Of a DNA stretch of 64,000 nt, positions 1 through 6,925 are shown one piece after another (position 1 is the stretch's first letter; each line of letters opens with the position of its first letter). The position numbers were made by a program, and so were the translations under genes. The notes under the pieces were generated by a model, which was not told where the DNA came from, did no database searches, and worked only from the letters and a program-made list of their open reading frames with translations. Origin of the DNA: Dysosmobacter segnis (GTDB lineage: Bacteria; Bacillota; Clostridia; Oscillospirales; Oscillospiraceae); assembly GCF_014297285.1 (NCBI RefSeq), contig NZ_JACOQI010000015.1, positions 1 through 64,000 on the forward strand. The letters are read 5' to 3'.

Positions 1-123
1 CCTACTGCCCTGGCCAGTATGATTGACATCGGAGTGGCCGGAGAAAACCGAAACACCATCCTAATCATTGCGGCGGTGATGGCAACCCTGGCCATTCTGC
101 GGCTCTGTGTTTATTATATTTGA
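1..123 (+). pseudogene. ABC exporter, N-terminal fragment
   Basis: Frame 1 is open from the window edge to a TGA at 121-123 and encodes about 40 residues. The segment (ASMIDIGVAGENR, then a hydrophobic stretch rich in I/A/L) matches the first membrane helix region of ABC exporter half-transporters, where the IIDxGV motif is typical. Family members run to 570 residues or more, so the reading frame stops far too early, just before the recombinase remnant. I infer that an insertion or deletion cut the gene here. It is also cut by the window start, so the true N-terminus is not visible. Confidence 0.6.
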
Positions 124-176
124 GCTATTCACAGTAAAGTTGGACATTTGTATTCAGCGGGAGAAAATAACCTTGA

Positions 177-1736
177 CAAATCTCGTCTCAGAAGGCCATG
201 CTTTTGCAGTATGCCAGGGAGCATCACTTCCCCAACCCAACCTTTTTCGTGGATGACGGTGTAAGCGGTGTGACCTATGACCGTCCCGGCTTTCAGGCCA
301 TGCTGGCCGAAATCGAGGCGGGACGGGTGGCCGTGGCGATCGCCAAAGACCTTTCCAGACTGGGCCGCAACTCCGCGCTGACCGGGCTTTACACCAACTT
401 CACCTTTCCGCAGAACGGTGTTCGTTTCATCGCCATCAACGACAACTACGACACCATTGACCCTAACCGTGTGGACAACGATTTTGCGGGCATCAAAAAC
501 TGGTTCAACGAGTTCTATGCCCGGGACACCAGCCGCAAGATCAGAGCCGTCCAGAAAGCCAAGGGTGAGCGAGGCGTACCCCTGACCACCAATGTGCCCT
601 ATGGCTATGTAAAAGACCTGGAGAACCCCCGCCGCTGGGTGGTTGACCCGGTAGCCGCTGATGTGGTGAAACGCATCTTCGACCTGTGTATGAAGGGCCG
701 TGGTCCCATGCAGATCGCCAACCAACTGAAAGCGGACAAGGTGCTAACGCCCAGCGCATACAGGGCCTTGCAGGGCATCAAGACCCCAAACAAGAAACCG
801 GAGGACCCCTGCGACTGGCACAGCAGTACCGTTGTGGCGATTCTGGAACGGCGGGAGTACACGGGCTGTACGGTGAACTTCAAGACCTATACCAACTCCA
901 TCTGGGACAAGAAGCAGCGGGACAATCCCCTTGAGAAGCAAGCCATCTTCCCCAATACACATGAGGCCATCATCGAGGAAGCCGTGTTTGAGAAGGTACA
1001 GCAGGTGCGCCAGCAGCGGCATCGCAATACCCGTACAGGCCGAAGCAGCATCTTTTCCGGGCTGGTGTACTGTGCCGACTGCGGTGAGAAGCTGTATTAA
1101 GGGGCGACGAACAATTACCGACCGGAGGGCGCGTTCTTTGACTGTTCTCTCCATTAGAAGCACAAGGACAAGTGCGGTACTCATTACATCCGGGAAACCG
1201 TACTCAGCCACATAGTCCTGAAACACATTCAGGCTGTGACGGGCTACATTCTGCGGCATGAGGCACATCTCCGTGCAGTGATGGAGGAACAACTCCGGCT
1301 GGAAAGCAGTGAGCAGATCCGCATCCGAAGGAAACGGCTGGAACGGAACGAAAACCGCATCGCTGAACTGAAACGGCTGTTCATCCGGATTTACGAGGAC
1401 AACGCCTGCGGACGGCTGAGTGATGAGCGCTTCGATATGCTGAGCCTGACCTATGAAACGGAGCAGAAGCAGTTGGAGACCGAGTGCGTAACTTTGCGAC
1501 AGGAAATTGAAGTACAGGAACGACAGAACGAAAACGTTGAGAAGTTCATTCAGACGGCGCACAAGTATGTGGGCATCGATAAGCTGGACGGCTACGCTCT
1601 GCGGGAACTGGTGTCCGCCATCTATGTGGACGCACCGGACAAATCCAGCGGGAAGCGTGTGCAGCACATTCACATCCAGTACGATGGGCTGGGCTTCATC
1701 CCGCTGAATGAGCTGATGAAAGAGGAAACGGCGTGA
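177..1736 (+). pseudogene. Large serine recombinase, decayed
   Basis: One reading frame carries a large serine recombinase interrupted by TAA at 1098-1100 and TAG at 1155-1157. The first replaces the second Tyr expected after the zinc-ribbon CxxC segment (YCADCGEKLY); the second sits where Trp is common. The N-terminal 30 or so residues, including the catalytic Ser of the Y-x-R-x-S motif, are missing: similarity begins abruptly near 180, with stops upstream. What remains is the rest of the resolvase domain (DDGVSG, KDLSRLGRN), the recombinase domain, half a zinc ribbon, a long coiled coil and a C-terminal strand. It must be inactive. It resembles Tn4451/TnpX-type transposition recombinases. 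Confidence 0.85.
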
Positions 1737-1833
1737 CCGAAGTCACGCCGCACCCTTTGAAAACTCAAGGTTTTCACCATTTTTTCATTTTACTGTTTTA
1801 CGACCACCCGGCCAATGATGTGACCATTATGAA

Positions 1834-1868
1834 AGAGGGGCACCCAGAAGCGGGTACCCCTCTATTTT
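1834..1868. terminator. Hairpin between recombinase remnant and tRNA array
   Basis: A 12-bp stem with one mismatch (AGAGGGGCACCC at 1834-1845 with its partner at 1852-1863) and a 6-nt loop is followed by TATTTT on the plus strand and TTTC on the minus strand. It lies just past the 3' end of the minus-strand tRNA array and downstream of the plus-strand recombinase remnant, so it could end transcription from either side. Confidence 0.6.
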
Positions 1869-1956
1869 GGTGGGTCAGGTTGGAATTGAACCAACGATGT
1901 TTCAGATGTCACGGTTTTACAGACCGCTGCGATCGCCAACTACGCGCACTGACCCA
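1868..1956 (-). tRNA. tRNA-Tyr(GUA)
   Basis: Class II tRNA of 89 nt with encoded CCA, a 7-bp acceptor stem (TGGGTCA / TGACCCA), anticodon loop CTGTAAA giving GTA, and the long variable arm expected for bacterial tRNA-Tyr. It is the last gene of the array in transcription order. Confidence 0.93.
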
Positions 1957-1958
1957 TA

Positions 1959-2046
1959 TGGCGGAGAGCGCAGAACTCGAATCTGATATCACTTCTGATA
2001 CGATCCGCTTAGCGGGCGGTCCCCGGGCCTTCCGGGTTCACTCTCC
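1959..2046 (-). tRNA. tRNA-Ser(GCU)
   Basis: Class II tRNA of 88 nt with CCA, acceptor GGAGAGT / GCTCTCC, discriminator G, anticodon GCT in loop CCGCTAA, and a long variable stem. It reads AGC/AGU codons. It lies 2 bp from tRNA-Tyr. The base before the anticodon appears as C rather than T, depending on how the stem is drawn. Confidence 0.9.
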
Positions 2047-2051
2047 AAATA

Positions 2052-2127
2052 TGGCTGGGGTGGCTGGACTTGAACCAACAAATGCCGGTGTCAGAGACCG
2101 GTGCCTTGACCATTTGGCGACACCCCA
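2052..2127 (-). tRNA. tRNA-Gln(CUG)
   Basis: 76 nt with CCA; acceptor TGGGGTG / CACCCCA, discriminator G, anticodon stem CCGGT/ACCGG and loop CTCTGAC giving CTG. It is one of two Gln isoacceptors in the array. Confidence 0.92.
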
Positions 2128-2133
2128 GTATAT

Positions 2134-2208
2134 TGGCAGGGATAGGGCGACTCGAACACCCACGGGCGGTTTTGGGGACCGCTGTTCTTCCGGTTAAACT
2201 ATACCCCT
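2134..2208 (-). tRNA. tRNA-Trp(CCA) with C33
   Basis: 75 nt with CCA. Acceptor AGGGGTA / TATCCCT with A1-U72 and discriminator G73 are the bacterial Trp identity features, and the D-arm (ATAGTTTAAC) matches Firmicutes tRNA-Trp. The anticodon stem GCGGT/ACCGC is perfect, leaving loop CCCCAAA: anticodon CCA, but position 33 is C instead of the nearly universal U. A Gly(CCC) reading would need a mispaired stem and conflicts with A1-U72 and G73. Confidence 0.83.
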
Positions 2209-2217
2209 GTATGATGA

Positions 2218-2294
2218 TGGTGATGCCTGCGGGATTTGAACCCAGCATTACAAGCTTGAGAGGCTTGCGTCCTAACCAATTAGACGAAGGCACC
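2218..2294 (-). tRNA. tRNA-Glu(CUC)
   Basis: 77 nt with CCA; acceptor GGTGCCT / AGGCATC, discriminator A, anticodon stem CAAGC/GCTTG with loop CTCTCAA giving CTC. It reads GAG. A second Glu isoacceptor (UUC) heads the array. Confidence 0.92.
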
Positions 2295-2297
2295 AGA

Positions 2298-2374
2298 TGG
2301 AGATACGGGTCGGATTCGAACCGACGATTAACAGCTTTGCAGGCTGTCCTCTTCAACCTCTTGAGTACCGTATC
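2298..2374 (-). tRNA. tRNA-Cys(GCA)
   Basis: 77 nt with CCA; acceptor GATACGG / CCGTATC, discriminator U73 (a Cys identity base), anticodon stem ACAGC/GCTGT with loop CTGCAAA giving GCA. The D-arm is somewhat unusual (CTC...GAG). Confidence 0.92.
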
Positions 2375-2375
2375 A

Positions 2376-2451
2376 TGGCTGGGATAGTTGGATTCAAACC
2401 AACAGTGGCCGGCATCAAAGGCCGGTGCCTTAGCCGCTTAGCAATATCCCA
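2376..2451 (-). tRNA. tRNA-Gln(UUG)
   Basis: 76 nt with CCA; acceptor TGGGATA / TATCCCA, anticodon stem CCGGC/GCCGG with loop CTTTGAT giving TTG. It reads CAA. One base pair separates it from tRNA-Cys. Confidence 0.92.
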
Positions 2452-2457
2452 GTATTA

Positions 2458-2534
2458 TGGAGATCCGCGCCGGACTCGAACCGGTCATTGCAGCCGTGAA
2501 AGGGCTGTGTCCTAACCATTTAGACGAGCGGACC
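2458..2534 (-). tRNA. tRNA-Glu(UUC)
   Basis: 77 nt with CCA; acceptor GGTCCGC / GCGGATC, anticodon stem CAGCC/GGCTG with loop CTTTCAC giving TTC. It is the first tRNA of the array in transcription order, 5 bp after a perfect hairpin and 29 bp after the HTH gene stop. Confidence 0.92.
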
Positions 2535-2539
2535 GTATG

Positions 2540-2560
2540 GCAGGGAGAAGTTCTCCCTGC
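2540..2560 (-). other. Perfect palindrome between HTH gene and tRNA array
   Basis: Ten base pairs (GCAGGGAGAA with TTCTCCCTGC) around a single base, with no T-run on either side. Because both the HTH gene and the tRNAs run on the minus strand, this may be an RNA processing hairpin in a shared transcript or a protein-binding site rather than a terminator. Confidence 0.5.
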
Positions 2561-2563
2561 ATA

Positions 2564-2800
2564 TTAAGCAACCGAGTGATCGGTAATGAGGATATCATCA
2601 ATACGCACATGCAGCAGTGCAGCAAGGGCGATAAGATTATCTACAGTCGGCAGCGCAGTGCCGTTTTGCCACTTGTAAATGGCCTGCGGGGAATTGAAGC
2701 CGAATGCCATTTGTAGGTCATGCACCGTCAGCCCCGCTGCTTTGCGAAGCATCACAATATTGGTGCCTGTGCGAGCAAGGTTGATCGTTGGAATGTTCAT
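2564..2800 (-). CDS. Small XRE-family HTH protein
   Basis: 78 residues. A Cro/C1-type helix-turn-helix fills most of the protein: LRKAAGLTVHDLQMAFGF, then SPQAIYKWQNGTALPTVDNLIALAALLHVRIDDIL. The ATG at 2800 is chosen over a GTG 12 bp upstream because the AGGAGG site abuts that GTG. It probably regulates its own transcription unit; the tRNA array follows directly on the same strand. No effector domain is present. Confidence 0.8.
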   Translation of the reverse strand: MNIPTINLARTGTNIVMLRKAAGLTVHDLQMAFGFNSPQAIYKWQNGTALPTVDNLIALAALLHVRIDDILITDHSVA

Positions 2801-2844
2801 TCTCAAATACACCTCCTATCTGAATTATTTGGCCTCATGGGCAT

Positions 2845-2882
2845 GAAAAAGCCGCTTGTCTGCACTCAAGACAAGCGGCTTC
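2845..2882 (-). terminator. Rho-independent terminator
   Basis: A perfect 13-bp stem (AAGCCGCTTGTCT with AGACAAGCGGCTT) and 7-nt loop, followed on the minus strand by TTTTTC. It closes the unit containing the small genes at 2926-3940. Confidence 0.85.
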
Positions 2883-2925
2883 AATAATTCAGAGAAGGAG
2901 ATCCTGATAGACCGATTCTTTCAGG

Positions 2926-3060
2926 TCAACAGGTACTCAATCCGATCATATTCTTCTGCTTATCTTGATATGGGCGTGCTTCGCAAAAGCTATATTCCTC
3001 GCACTGGAAGATAGCCTGCCATTCGCTCATATAGAAGATAGCGGAAGAAATAGTCTTCAT
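2926..3060 (-). CDS. Small protein of unknown function
   Basis: 44 codons from an ATG at 3060 preceded by AAAGGA. The peptide starts MKTISSAIFYMSEWQ and is acidic to neutral with two Cys. I do not recognise it. It is last in a run of small minus-strand genes and directly precedes a terminator, which supports it being expressed, but its length leaves doubt. Confidence 0.4.
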   Translation of the reverse strand: MKTISSAIFYMSEWQAIFQCEEYSFCEARPYQDKQKNMIGLSTC

Positions 3061-3146
3061 AGTTCTGCGTCCTTTCTGTAGAGATTTGTTCTTGGTTTCT
3101 GACTGTACTATACCACAACTCTTTCGGTTTGTCATTCAACTTGTGG

Positions 3147-3386
3147 TTAAATATCGCTGTTTTCTGGAGAGATGACACCATTCTCAACATAGTATCGGTA
3201 GCTGCCGTCGATATTGACCTTGCCCCAGTGCTTAATATCATCATTCTCTTCAAGCTCATCTGGATGGATACAAAAGTCGTCGATCTGGTCGCCATAATCC
3301 TCGTCGGCATATACCTGACAATAGTATCCGCCTTCATTAGGCTCACAATCTGGCGTTGCAGAAACATAAAGGCCCCTGTACTCCAT
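3147..3386 (-). CDS. Hypothetical acidic protein
   Basis: 79 residues from the ATG at 3386, chosen because AAGGAG lies 9 bp upstream; a longer start exists at 3449. The sequence is very acidic (EENDD, DEDYGDQIDDF) with many aromatics and no recognised domain. It sits with other small unknown genes in the accessory block. Confidence 0.55.
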   Translation of the reverse strand: MEYRGLYVSATPDCEPNEGGYYCQVYADEDYGDQIDDFCIHPDELEENDDIKHWGKVNIDGSYRYYVENGVISPENSDI

Positions 3387-3458
3387 GGTCATCGACTCCT
3401 TGTACAAAAAATGCGGTCCCAATATGTCAGAATGCACAAACCGTTTCAAGTGCAGTTT

Positions 3459-3845
3459 TCACCCATTACACCAGGCTACAGCCTCTTTGAATTGCTCCCA
3501 TGTAATAGCTGTACCGTATTCATCATAGATGCTGAACTCGGGATTGTCGCGGAGCCACTGCTCTACGGAGAAAATGTCTCGAAACCCGTTCTCGACTCTC
3601 CAGGAAAAATGACCGGCTCTTGCTGTGCCGATCACGACGGACGCACTTTCCGGTTCCTCAATCTGAAAGAGGAACTGATTTGAGATTTTATTAAGCAGTT
3701 CATCCATTGTGTCCTCCAGGTCAGAAGTGACGGGGATTTCTTTGATCCGGTTGATGCAATCCGCCTGGATTGCGATTAGCTTTTCCTGAAGAGCAGCCAC
3801 TTCTTCAACGACCTGTCGTTTCATAAATTCATATTGCGTACTCAT
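3459..3845 (-). CDS. Hypothetical protein, N-terminal coiled coil
   Basis: 128 residues starting MSTQYEF after GGAGG with 7-bp spacing. Residues 8-60 are heptad-like and helical (EEVAALQEKLIAIQADCINRI broken across heptads); the C-terminal half ends with a short aromatic-rich segment (SIYDEYGTAITWEQF). I do not recognise the family. It overlaps the stop of the 32-residue ORF upstream by 4 bp (ATGA). Confidence 0.6.
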   Translation of the reverse strand: MSTQYEFMKRQVVEEVAALQEKLIAIQADCINRIKEIPVTSDLEDTMDELLNKISNQFLFQIEEPESASVVIGTARAGHFSWRVENGFRDIFSVEQWLRDNPEFSIYDEYGTAITWEQFKEAVAWCNG

Positions 3846-3940
3846 TGTGTTTCCTCCCATGAGTCATGACTGCCGTGCACTGCCTTCAAGGCATCTCTAT
3901 GCGCAACCTCTTCAACAAGATAGTCAGCCTGTGCGACCAT
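3842..3940 (-). CDS. Short ORF, probably a gene remnant
   Basis: 32 codons (MVAQADYLVEEVAHRD...) ending in an ATGA overlap with the next gene. No clear ribosome site precedes its ATG, and an in-frame TAA lies 15 bp upstream of it, right where the HdeD/Hsp20 block begins. I read it as the 3' end of a gene whose front was replaced by that block, or as a tiny leader peptide. Confidence 0.35.
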   Translation of the reverse strand: MVAQADYLVEEVAHRDALKAVHGSHDSWEETQ

Positions 3941-3959
3941 GGATTTTTGTTGTTAAGCT

Positions 3960-4493
3960 TTACATCCAGAACCGTCCGGACAGACACCCGAACACGATGG
4001 AAACCACGCCCTGGATCATCAGGAACAGCCCCGCCAGAACGGACAGCGTCACCGCCGCAGCCAAGGGGTCCATAAAGGAGAGGAATCCAGCCGCCGCCAT
4101 TAGCAGGCCGAAGGCTGTCACCCAGCCCCATCCCCGCACTCCAAACCGGCGCAGATCAAAGGAGTTTACAAATTTCGTGATGCCGGAGAACAACAGCCAC
4201 ATACCCAGAATATAGGGCAGGGTCATCATGGTGAACATCTGGTTGCACAGCAGGAAGATGGACAGCAGCACCGTAAGGATGCCATCCACCAAAAACCATC
4301 CGGAACCGTAAATACTGCTGCCCGCCGTGGCAAAAATCATAATATCTACCGCACCGGAAAATAACATGGCCATTCCTAACAGGAAGGACAGCCCGCTCAG
4401 GGCAGCGCCGGGATGGAGCATACATGCACCACCCGCCACGATCAGCAGCACACCTGCCACGATCCACAGCACGCGGGAAACGGTTTTATTCAT
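3960..4493 (-). CDS. hdeD: HdeD/DUF308 family membrane protein
   Basis: 177 residues with six hydrophobic helices in three pairs, the fold of the HdeD (DUF308) family of acid- and stress-linked inner-membrane proteins. Start at 4493 has AGGAGG at 8-bp spacing. GC content is clearly higher than the neighbouring genes and close to the host block. It lies 3' of hsp20 on the same strand, with a terminator between them. HdeD and Hsp20 genes also travel together in stress-tolerance islands of other bacteria, so a protective role in the envelope is a fair inference. Confidence 0.85.
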   Translation of the reverse strand: MNKTVSRVLWIVAGVLLIVAGGACMLHPGAALSGLSFLLGMAMLFSGAVDIMIFATAGSSIYGSGWFLVDGILTVLLSIFLLCNQMFTMMTLPYILGMWLLFSGITKFVNSFDLRRFGVRGWGWVTAFGLLMAAAGFLSFMDPLAAAVTLSVLAGLFLMIQGVVSIVFGCLSGRFWM

Positions 4494-4611
4494 ACATCAT
4501 GCCTCCTAAGGAAAAAGAGGGGGATCCAACTTTCCTCCCGTCGATCCATTCGATCTTGTTTCGTATCCCCGCCCGGAACCCGGACGGAAATACGACGCAG
4601 GACCGCCGTTA

Positions 4612-4650
4612 AAAGAAACCGGCCGGGACCCGTCCTTGCGGGCCCCGGCC
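4612..4650 (-). terminator. Terminator after hsp20
   Basis: A GC-rich stem (GGCCGGGGCCC with GGGTCCCGGCC) followed on the minus strand by GGTTTCTTTT. It lies 7 bp after the hsp20 stop and upstream of hdeD, so hdeD would need readthrough or its own promoter. Confidence 0.75.
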
Positions 4651-4656
4651 ATTTGG

Positions 4657-5091
4657 TCACTCAATGGCGATAGCGGTCTGAGCAGGCACCTGCTTGACCT
4701 CGGCCTTGGGGACGAACAGCTTCAGAACGCCGTTCTCATACTTGGCCTTCACATCCTGAGGCTCCACATCCTCGCCCACATAGAAGCTGCGGCTGAGAGA
4801 ACCGGCGTAACGCTCCTGGCGGATATAACGGCCCTTCTTATCCTCCTCGTCCTTGTCCAGTCCCTTGGCGGCGCTGACGGTCAGGCAGCCGTCCTGCAGC
4901 TGGATCTCTACCTCGTCCTTCTTAAAACCGGGCAGGTTCATGTCAATCTCGTAACCGTTCTCGACCTCCCGCACATCGGTGTTCATCAGGTTCTTCGCAT
5001 GCTTGCCGTACAGCTCATGTTCGGCATTCGGGAACATTGCGCTATTAAAGAAATCATCAAACAGGTTCTCACTAAAAATACTGGGTAACAT
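4657..5091 (-). CDS. hsp20: Small heat-shock protein, Hsp20 family
   Basis: 144 residues from the ATG at 5091 (GGAGG 8 bp upstream; a start 15 bp earlier is less likely). The alpha-crystallin domain spans about residues 38-135: DVREVENGYEIDMNLPGFKK, ending in the conserved beta-strand YENGVLKLFVPK (the A/G-x-L motif is here NGVLKL). A phenylalanine-rich N-terminal arm (FSENLFDDFF) precedes it. It acts as an ATP-independent holdase in the cytoplasm. A CIRCE-overlapped promoter upstream suggests heat-shock control by HrcA. Confidence 0.93.
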   Translation of the reverse strand: MLPSIFSENLFDDFFNSAMFPNAEHELYGKHAKNLMNTDVREVENGYEIDMNLPGFKKDEVEIQLQDGCLTVSAAKGLDKDEEDKKGRYIRQERYAGSLSRSFYVGEDVEPQDVKAKYENGVLKLFVPKAEVKQVPAQTAIAIE

Positions 5092-5219
5092 AAATTGTTC
5101 CTCCATTCAATTCCCGCTCTCGGTTCCGGGAGAAGCTCCCGGTCCGGAGCTTGAGTATTTATAATTTGATTTGATCTCTTGGGGGGGATCTCTTTATCCC
5201 TCTCCCTAAGATCGTGTTC

Positions 5220-5261
5220 ATTATAACCCCGTTTTTAGCAATGTCAATATACGAGTGCCAA
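5220..5261 (-). promoter_or_regulatory. hsp20 promoter with degenerate CIRCE operator
   Basis: On the minus strand TTGACA (5242-5247) and TATAAT (5220-5225) are 16 bp apart. Overlapping the -35 box, 5235-5261 reads TTGGCACTC-N9-CATTGCTAA on the minus strand, matching the HrcA-binding CIRCE consensus (TTAGCACTC-N9-GAGTGCTAA) at 15 of 18 positions. Repression by HrcA and release on heat shock is the expected mechanism. Confidence 0.75.
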
Positions 5262-5299
5262 CGTTTACAAAATCAGCGATCTTTGTTCACACTTTCCTG

Positions 5300-5719
5300 C
5301 TATTTTTGAGTATTCGTTTTGTTATATTCGATTTTTCTTTGGTTTCGATTTAAATTATCGTCATTTTGTTTATAAATTAAAAACTCGCATCTCGACTTCT
5401 TTACATAGAGGGCGCCGGCCTCAGTCAAATCAACAGAGACTTCCTTGCCGGCTTCTTCCCAGGATACGGTGTAACCGGCATCCGGCGCTTCGTATAACCA
5501 CCAGCCGATATTGTCATACTGGTCTTGCATAGTGTACTTCAGCAAATCGCGCAGTGCGAGCAGGTAGAGATTGTCCTTGTCGAAGGCAGGAAAACCATCG
5601 CACATTTTACTGAGGGCCTTATCGAACTCATCAATACGAGCCTCCTGCTGGCGTATCTTCTCAATCGTGCTCAAAAACAGTGCTTTTGGCAGCACAGGCA
5701 GCACTCCTTTCTTATTCAT
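5300..5719 (-). CDS. Hypothetical protein
   Basis: 139 residues. Residues 10-50 are helical with charged heptads (KIRQQEARIDEFDKALSKM); the middle is aromatic (YDNIGWWLYEAPDAGYTV) and the tail is Asn/Lys-rich and probably disordered. Similar proteins of this composition occur in phage and mobile-element operons, but I cannot name a function. It overlaps the 3' end of the phosphoesterase gene by 8 bp, so the two are translationally linked. Confidence 0.65.
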   Translation of the reverse strand: MNKKGVLPVLPKALFLSTIEKIRQQEARIDEFDKALSKMCDGFPAFDKDNLYLLALRDLLKYTMQDQYDNIGWWLYEAPDAGYTVSWEEAGKEVSVDLTEAGALYVKKSRCEFLIYKQNDDNLNRNQRKIEYNKTNTQK

Positions 5720-6305
5720 GCGCGGATAGGATTTCTTTCAGCGTTCTCGGCTCGTAGCCCATGTAAGGCATCATGCAGCCGACATTGATGGCGCGAATGG
5801 GCTTTCCTTGTTGAACATTCAGTTTCTTGTTCTCGTTGAGCTCTTTGACGCATTTCTGGAAGAATGCCTCTTCCACAGTATTATGAGTATGGGCGTAGAG
5901 AAGAATCGATCCGCGATGCTGGCCGTTCCACATCAGGATGGGATAGTGCATCAAGCAGAGCTTGTATGTCTTTCCATCAAAGGAATCGGCAATCTCCCGG
6001 TAGTCAGTGATTTCCTCAAAGAGCCGCTGATAGCGATAGTCGGACAGGTCATCGTGGTTACCGCGAAACAAAATCTTCTTGCCCTTCAACTGGGCAACCA
6101 GCGCGAGTAGTGCACTGTTCTTACCCCGCATGGCCATATCGCCCAGGATATAGACGGTATCACCGTTGTTGATCTTGGCGTTCCAGCGTTCGAGGATGTA
6201 CTGGTTCATCTCTTCTACCGTAGCGAACGGGCGTCTGTCGTAGTTTCTGCCTTCATCTGTCTGGTTGCGGTTGAATAGGTGCAAATCTCCAATGTAATAA
6301 TTCAT
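5712..6305 (-). CDS. Calcineurin-like metallophosphoesterase (YfcE/UDP-type small class)
   Basis: 197 residues with the metal-binding motifs in order: GDLHLFN near residue 6, GDMAMRG near 55, GNHDD near 80, a single H in LMHYP near 118, and HTH near 139. The set GDxH/GDxx/GNHD/H/HxH defines the family, which hydrolyses phosphomonoesters or diesters with two metal ions. RBS GGAGG precedes the ATG. First of three unrelated phosphoesterases within 6.3 kb; its substrate cannot be read from sequence. Confidence 0.85.
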   Translation of the reverse strand: MNYYIGDLHLFNRNQTDEGRNYDRRPFATVEEMNQYILERWNAKINNGDTVYILGDMAMRGKNSALLALVAQLKGKKILFRGNHDDLSDYRYQRLFEEITDYREIADSFDGKTYKLCLMHYPILMWNGQHRGSILLYAHTHNTVEEAFFQKCVKELNENKKLNVQQGKPIRAINVGCMMPYMGYEPRTLKEILSAHE

Positions 6306-6316
6306 CCGATCCCTCC

Positions 6317-6925
6317 TTAGGTGATACGGTAGATCACACGGATTTGAGAGGCAGCCCGATCACCATAGGACTGACCCGCCCGGTAAGGGAGCGCATCATT
6401 GAAGCACTCAACCTGATACTTCAGGCGCTCCACCATAGCCCGGATGTTCTCTGTGTTTGCAAAGGTGTCGTTCCAGCGATAGAGCACATACTCGTTTCGG
6501 GTAGCCTGAGGCAATTCGAGCAACTCGTGAGCGGTCAGGTATTCGTAAATTTCGTCAATCTTGTGTTCTTCATAAGCTGCAATCTGGTTGCGGGTGACAT
6601 AGTATTCCATCTGGTACGGGCCATTGAGCAGCCGTTCAAAATCATCGAGATTCCCGGCTACATAGAAGCGCTCCAGTCGAAGACTATCCTCTCGGCCTTC
6701 AAAAGTACTTGCAAGTAAAAGCTGCTGCGTGCTCTCAGCCAAGTCATCAAAGCCAATGGCCCATGCTCCGTTCACCTGATCCTCCAGCAAGCCAATAAAG
6801 CTGCGTGAAATGGTGGCGAGGTACTGATGACGCAATTTGCCGTCAATATCCTTGGTATGGAAGTCGATGTTGTACCACTTGCCCTCGTACTTGGCCTCGA
6901 CCATGAAATCATAATAGGTGCTCAT
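6317..6925 (-). CDS. Hypothetical protein linked to phosphoesterases
   Basis: 202 residues, mostly alpha/beta with many aromatic and acidic residues (MSTYYDFMVEAKYEGKWYN at the start). No catalytic motif is seen. Its ATG overlaps the stop of the upstream phosphoesterase by 4 bp (ATGA), and the next phosphoesterase starts 12 bp beyond it, so it sits inside a phosphoesterase operon and may be a partner or specificity factor. Function unknown. Confidence 0.7.
   Translation of the reverse strand: MSTYYDFMVEAKYEGKWYNIDFHTKDIDGKLRHQYLATISRSFIGLLEDQVNGAWAIGFDDLAESTQQLLLASTFEGREDSLRLERFYVAGNLDDFERLLNGPYQMEYYVTRNQIAAYEEHKIDEIYEYLTAHELLELPQATRNEYVLYRWNDTFANTENIRAMVERLKYQVECFNDALPYRAGQSYGDRAASQIRVIYRIT

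Noticed and set aside
744..1673. 309-codon minus-strand ORF
   Set aside because: Antisense to the decayed serine recombinase, whose motifs are clear on the plus strand.
177..1736. Stop codons as evidence of a recoded genetic code (TAG/TAA sense)
   Set aside because: The same gene has both TAA and TAG and is N-terminally truncated; other genes in the window use TAA, TAG and TGA normally, and TGA is never needed as Trp.
2134..2208. Reading the tRNA as Gly(CCC)
   Set aside because: That needs a shifted, mispaired anticodon stem; A1-U72, G73 and the D-arm agree with tRNA-Trp.
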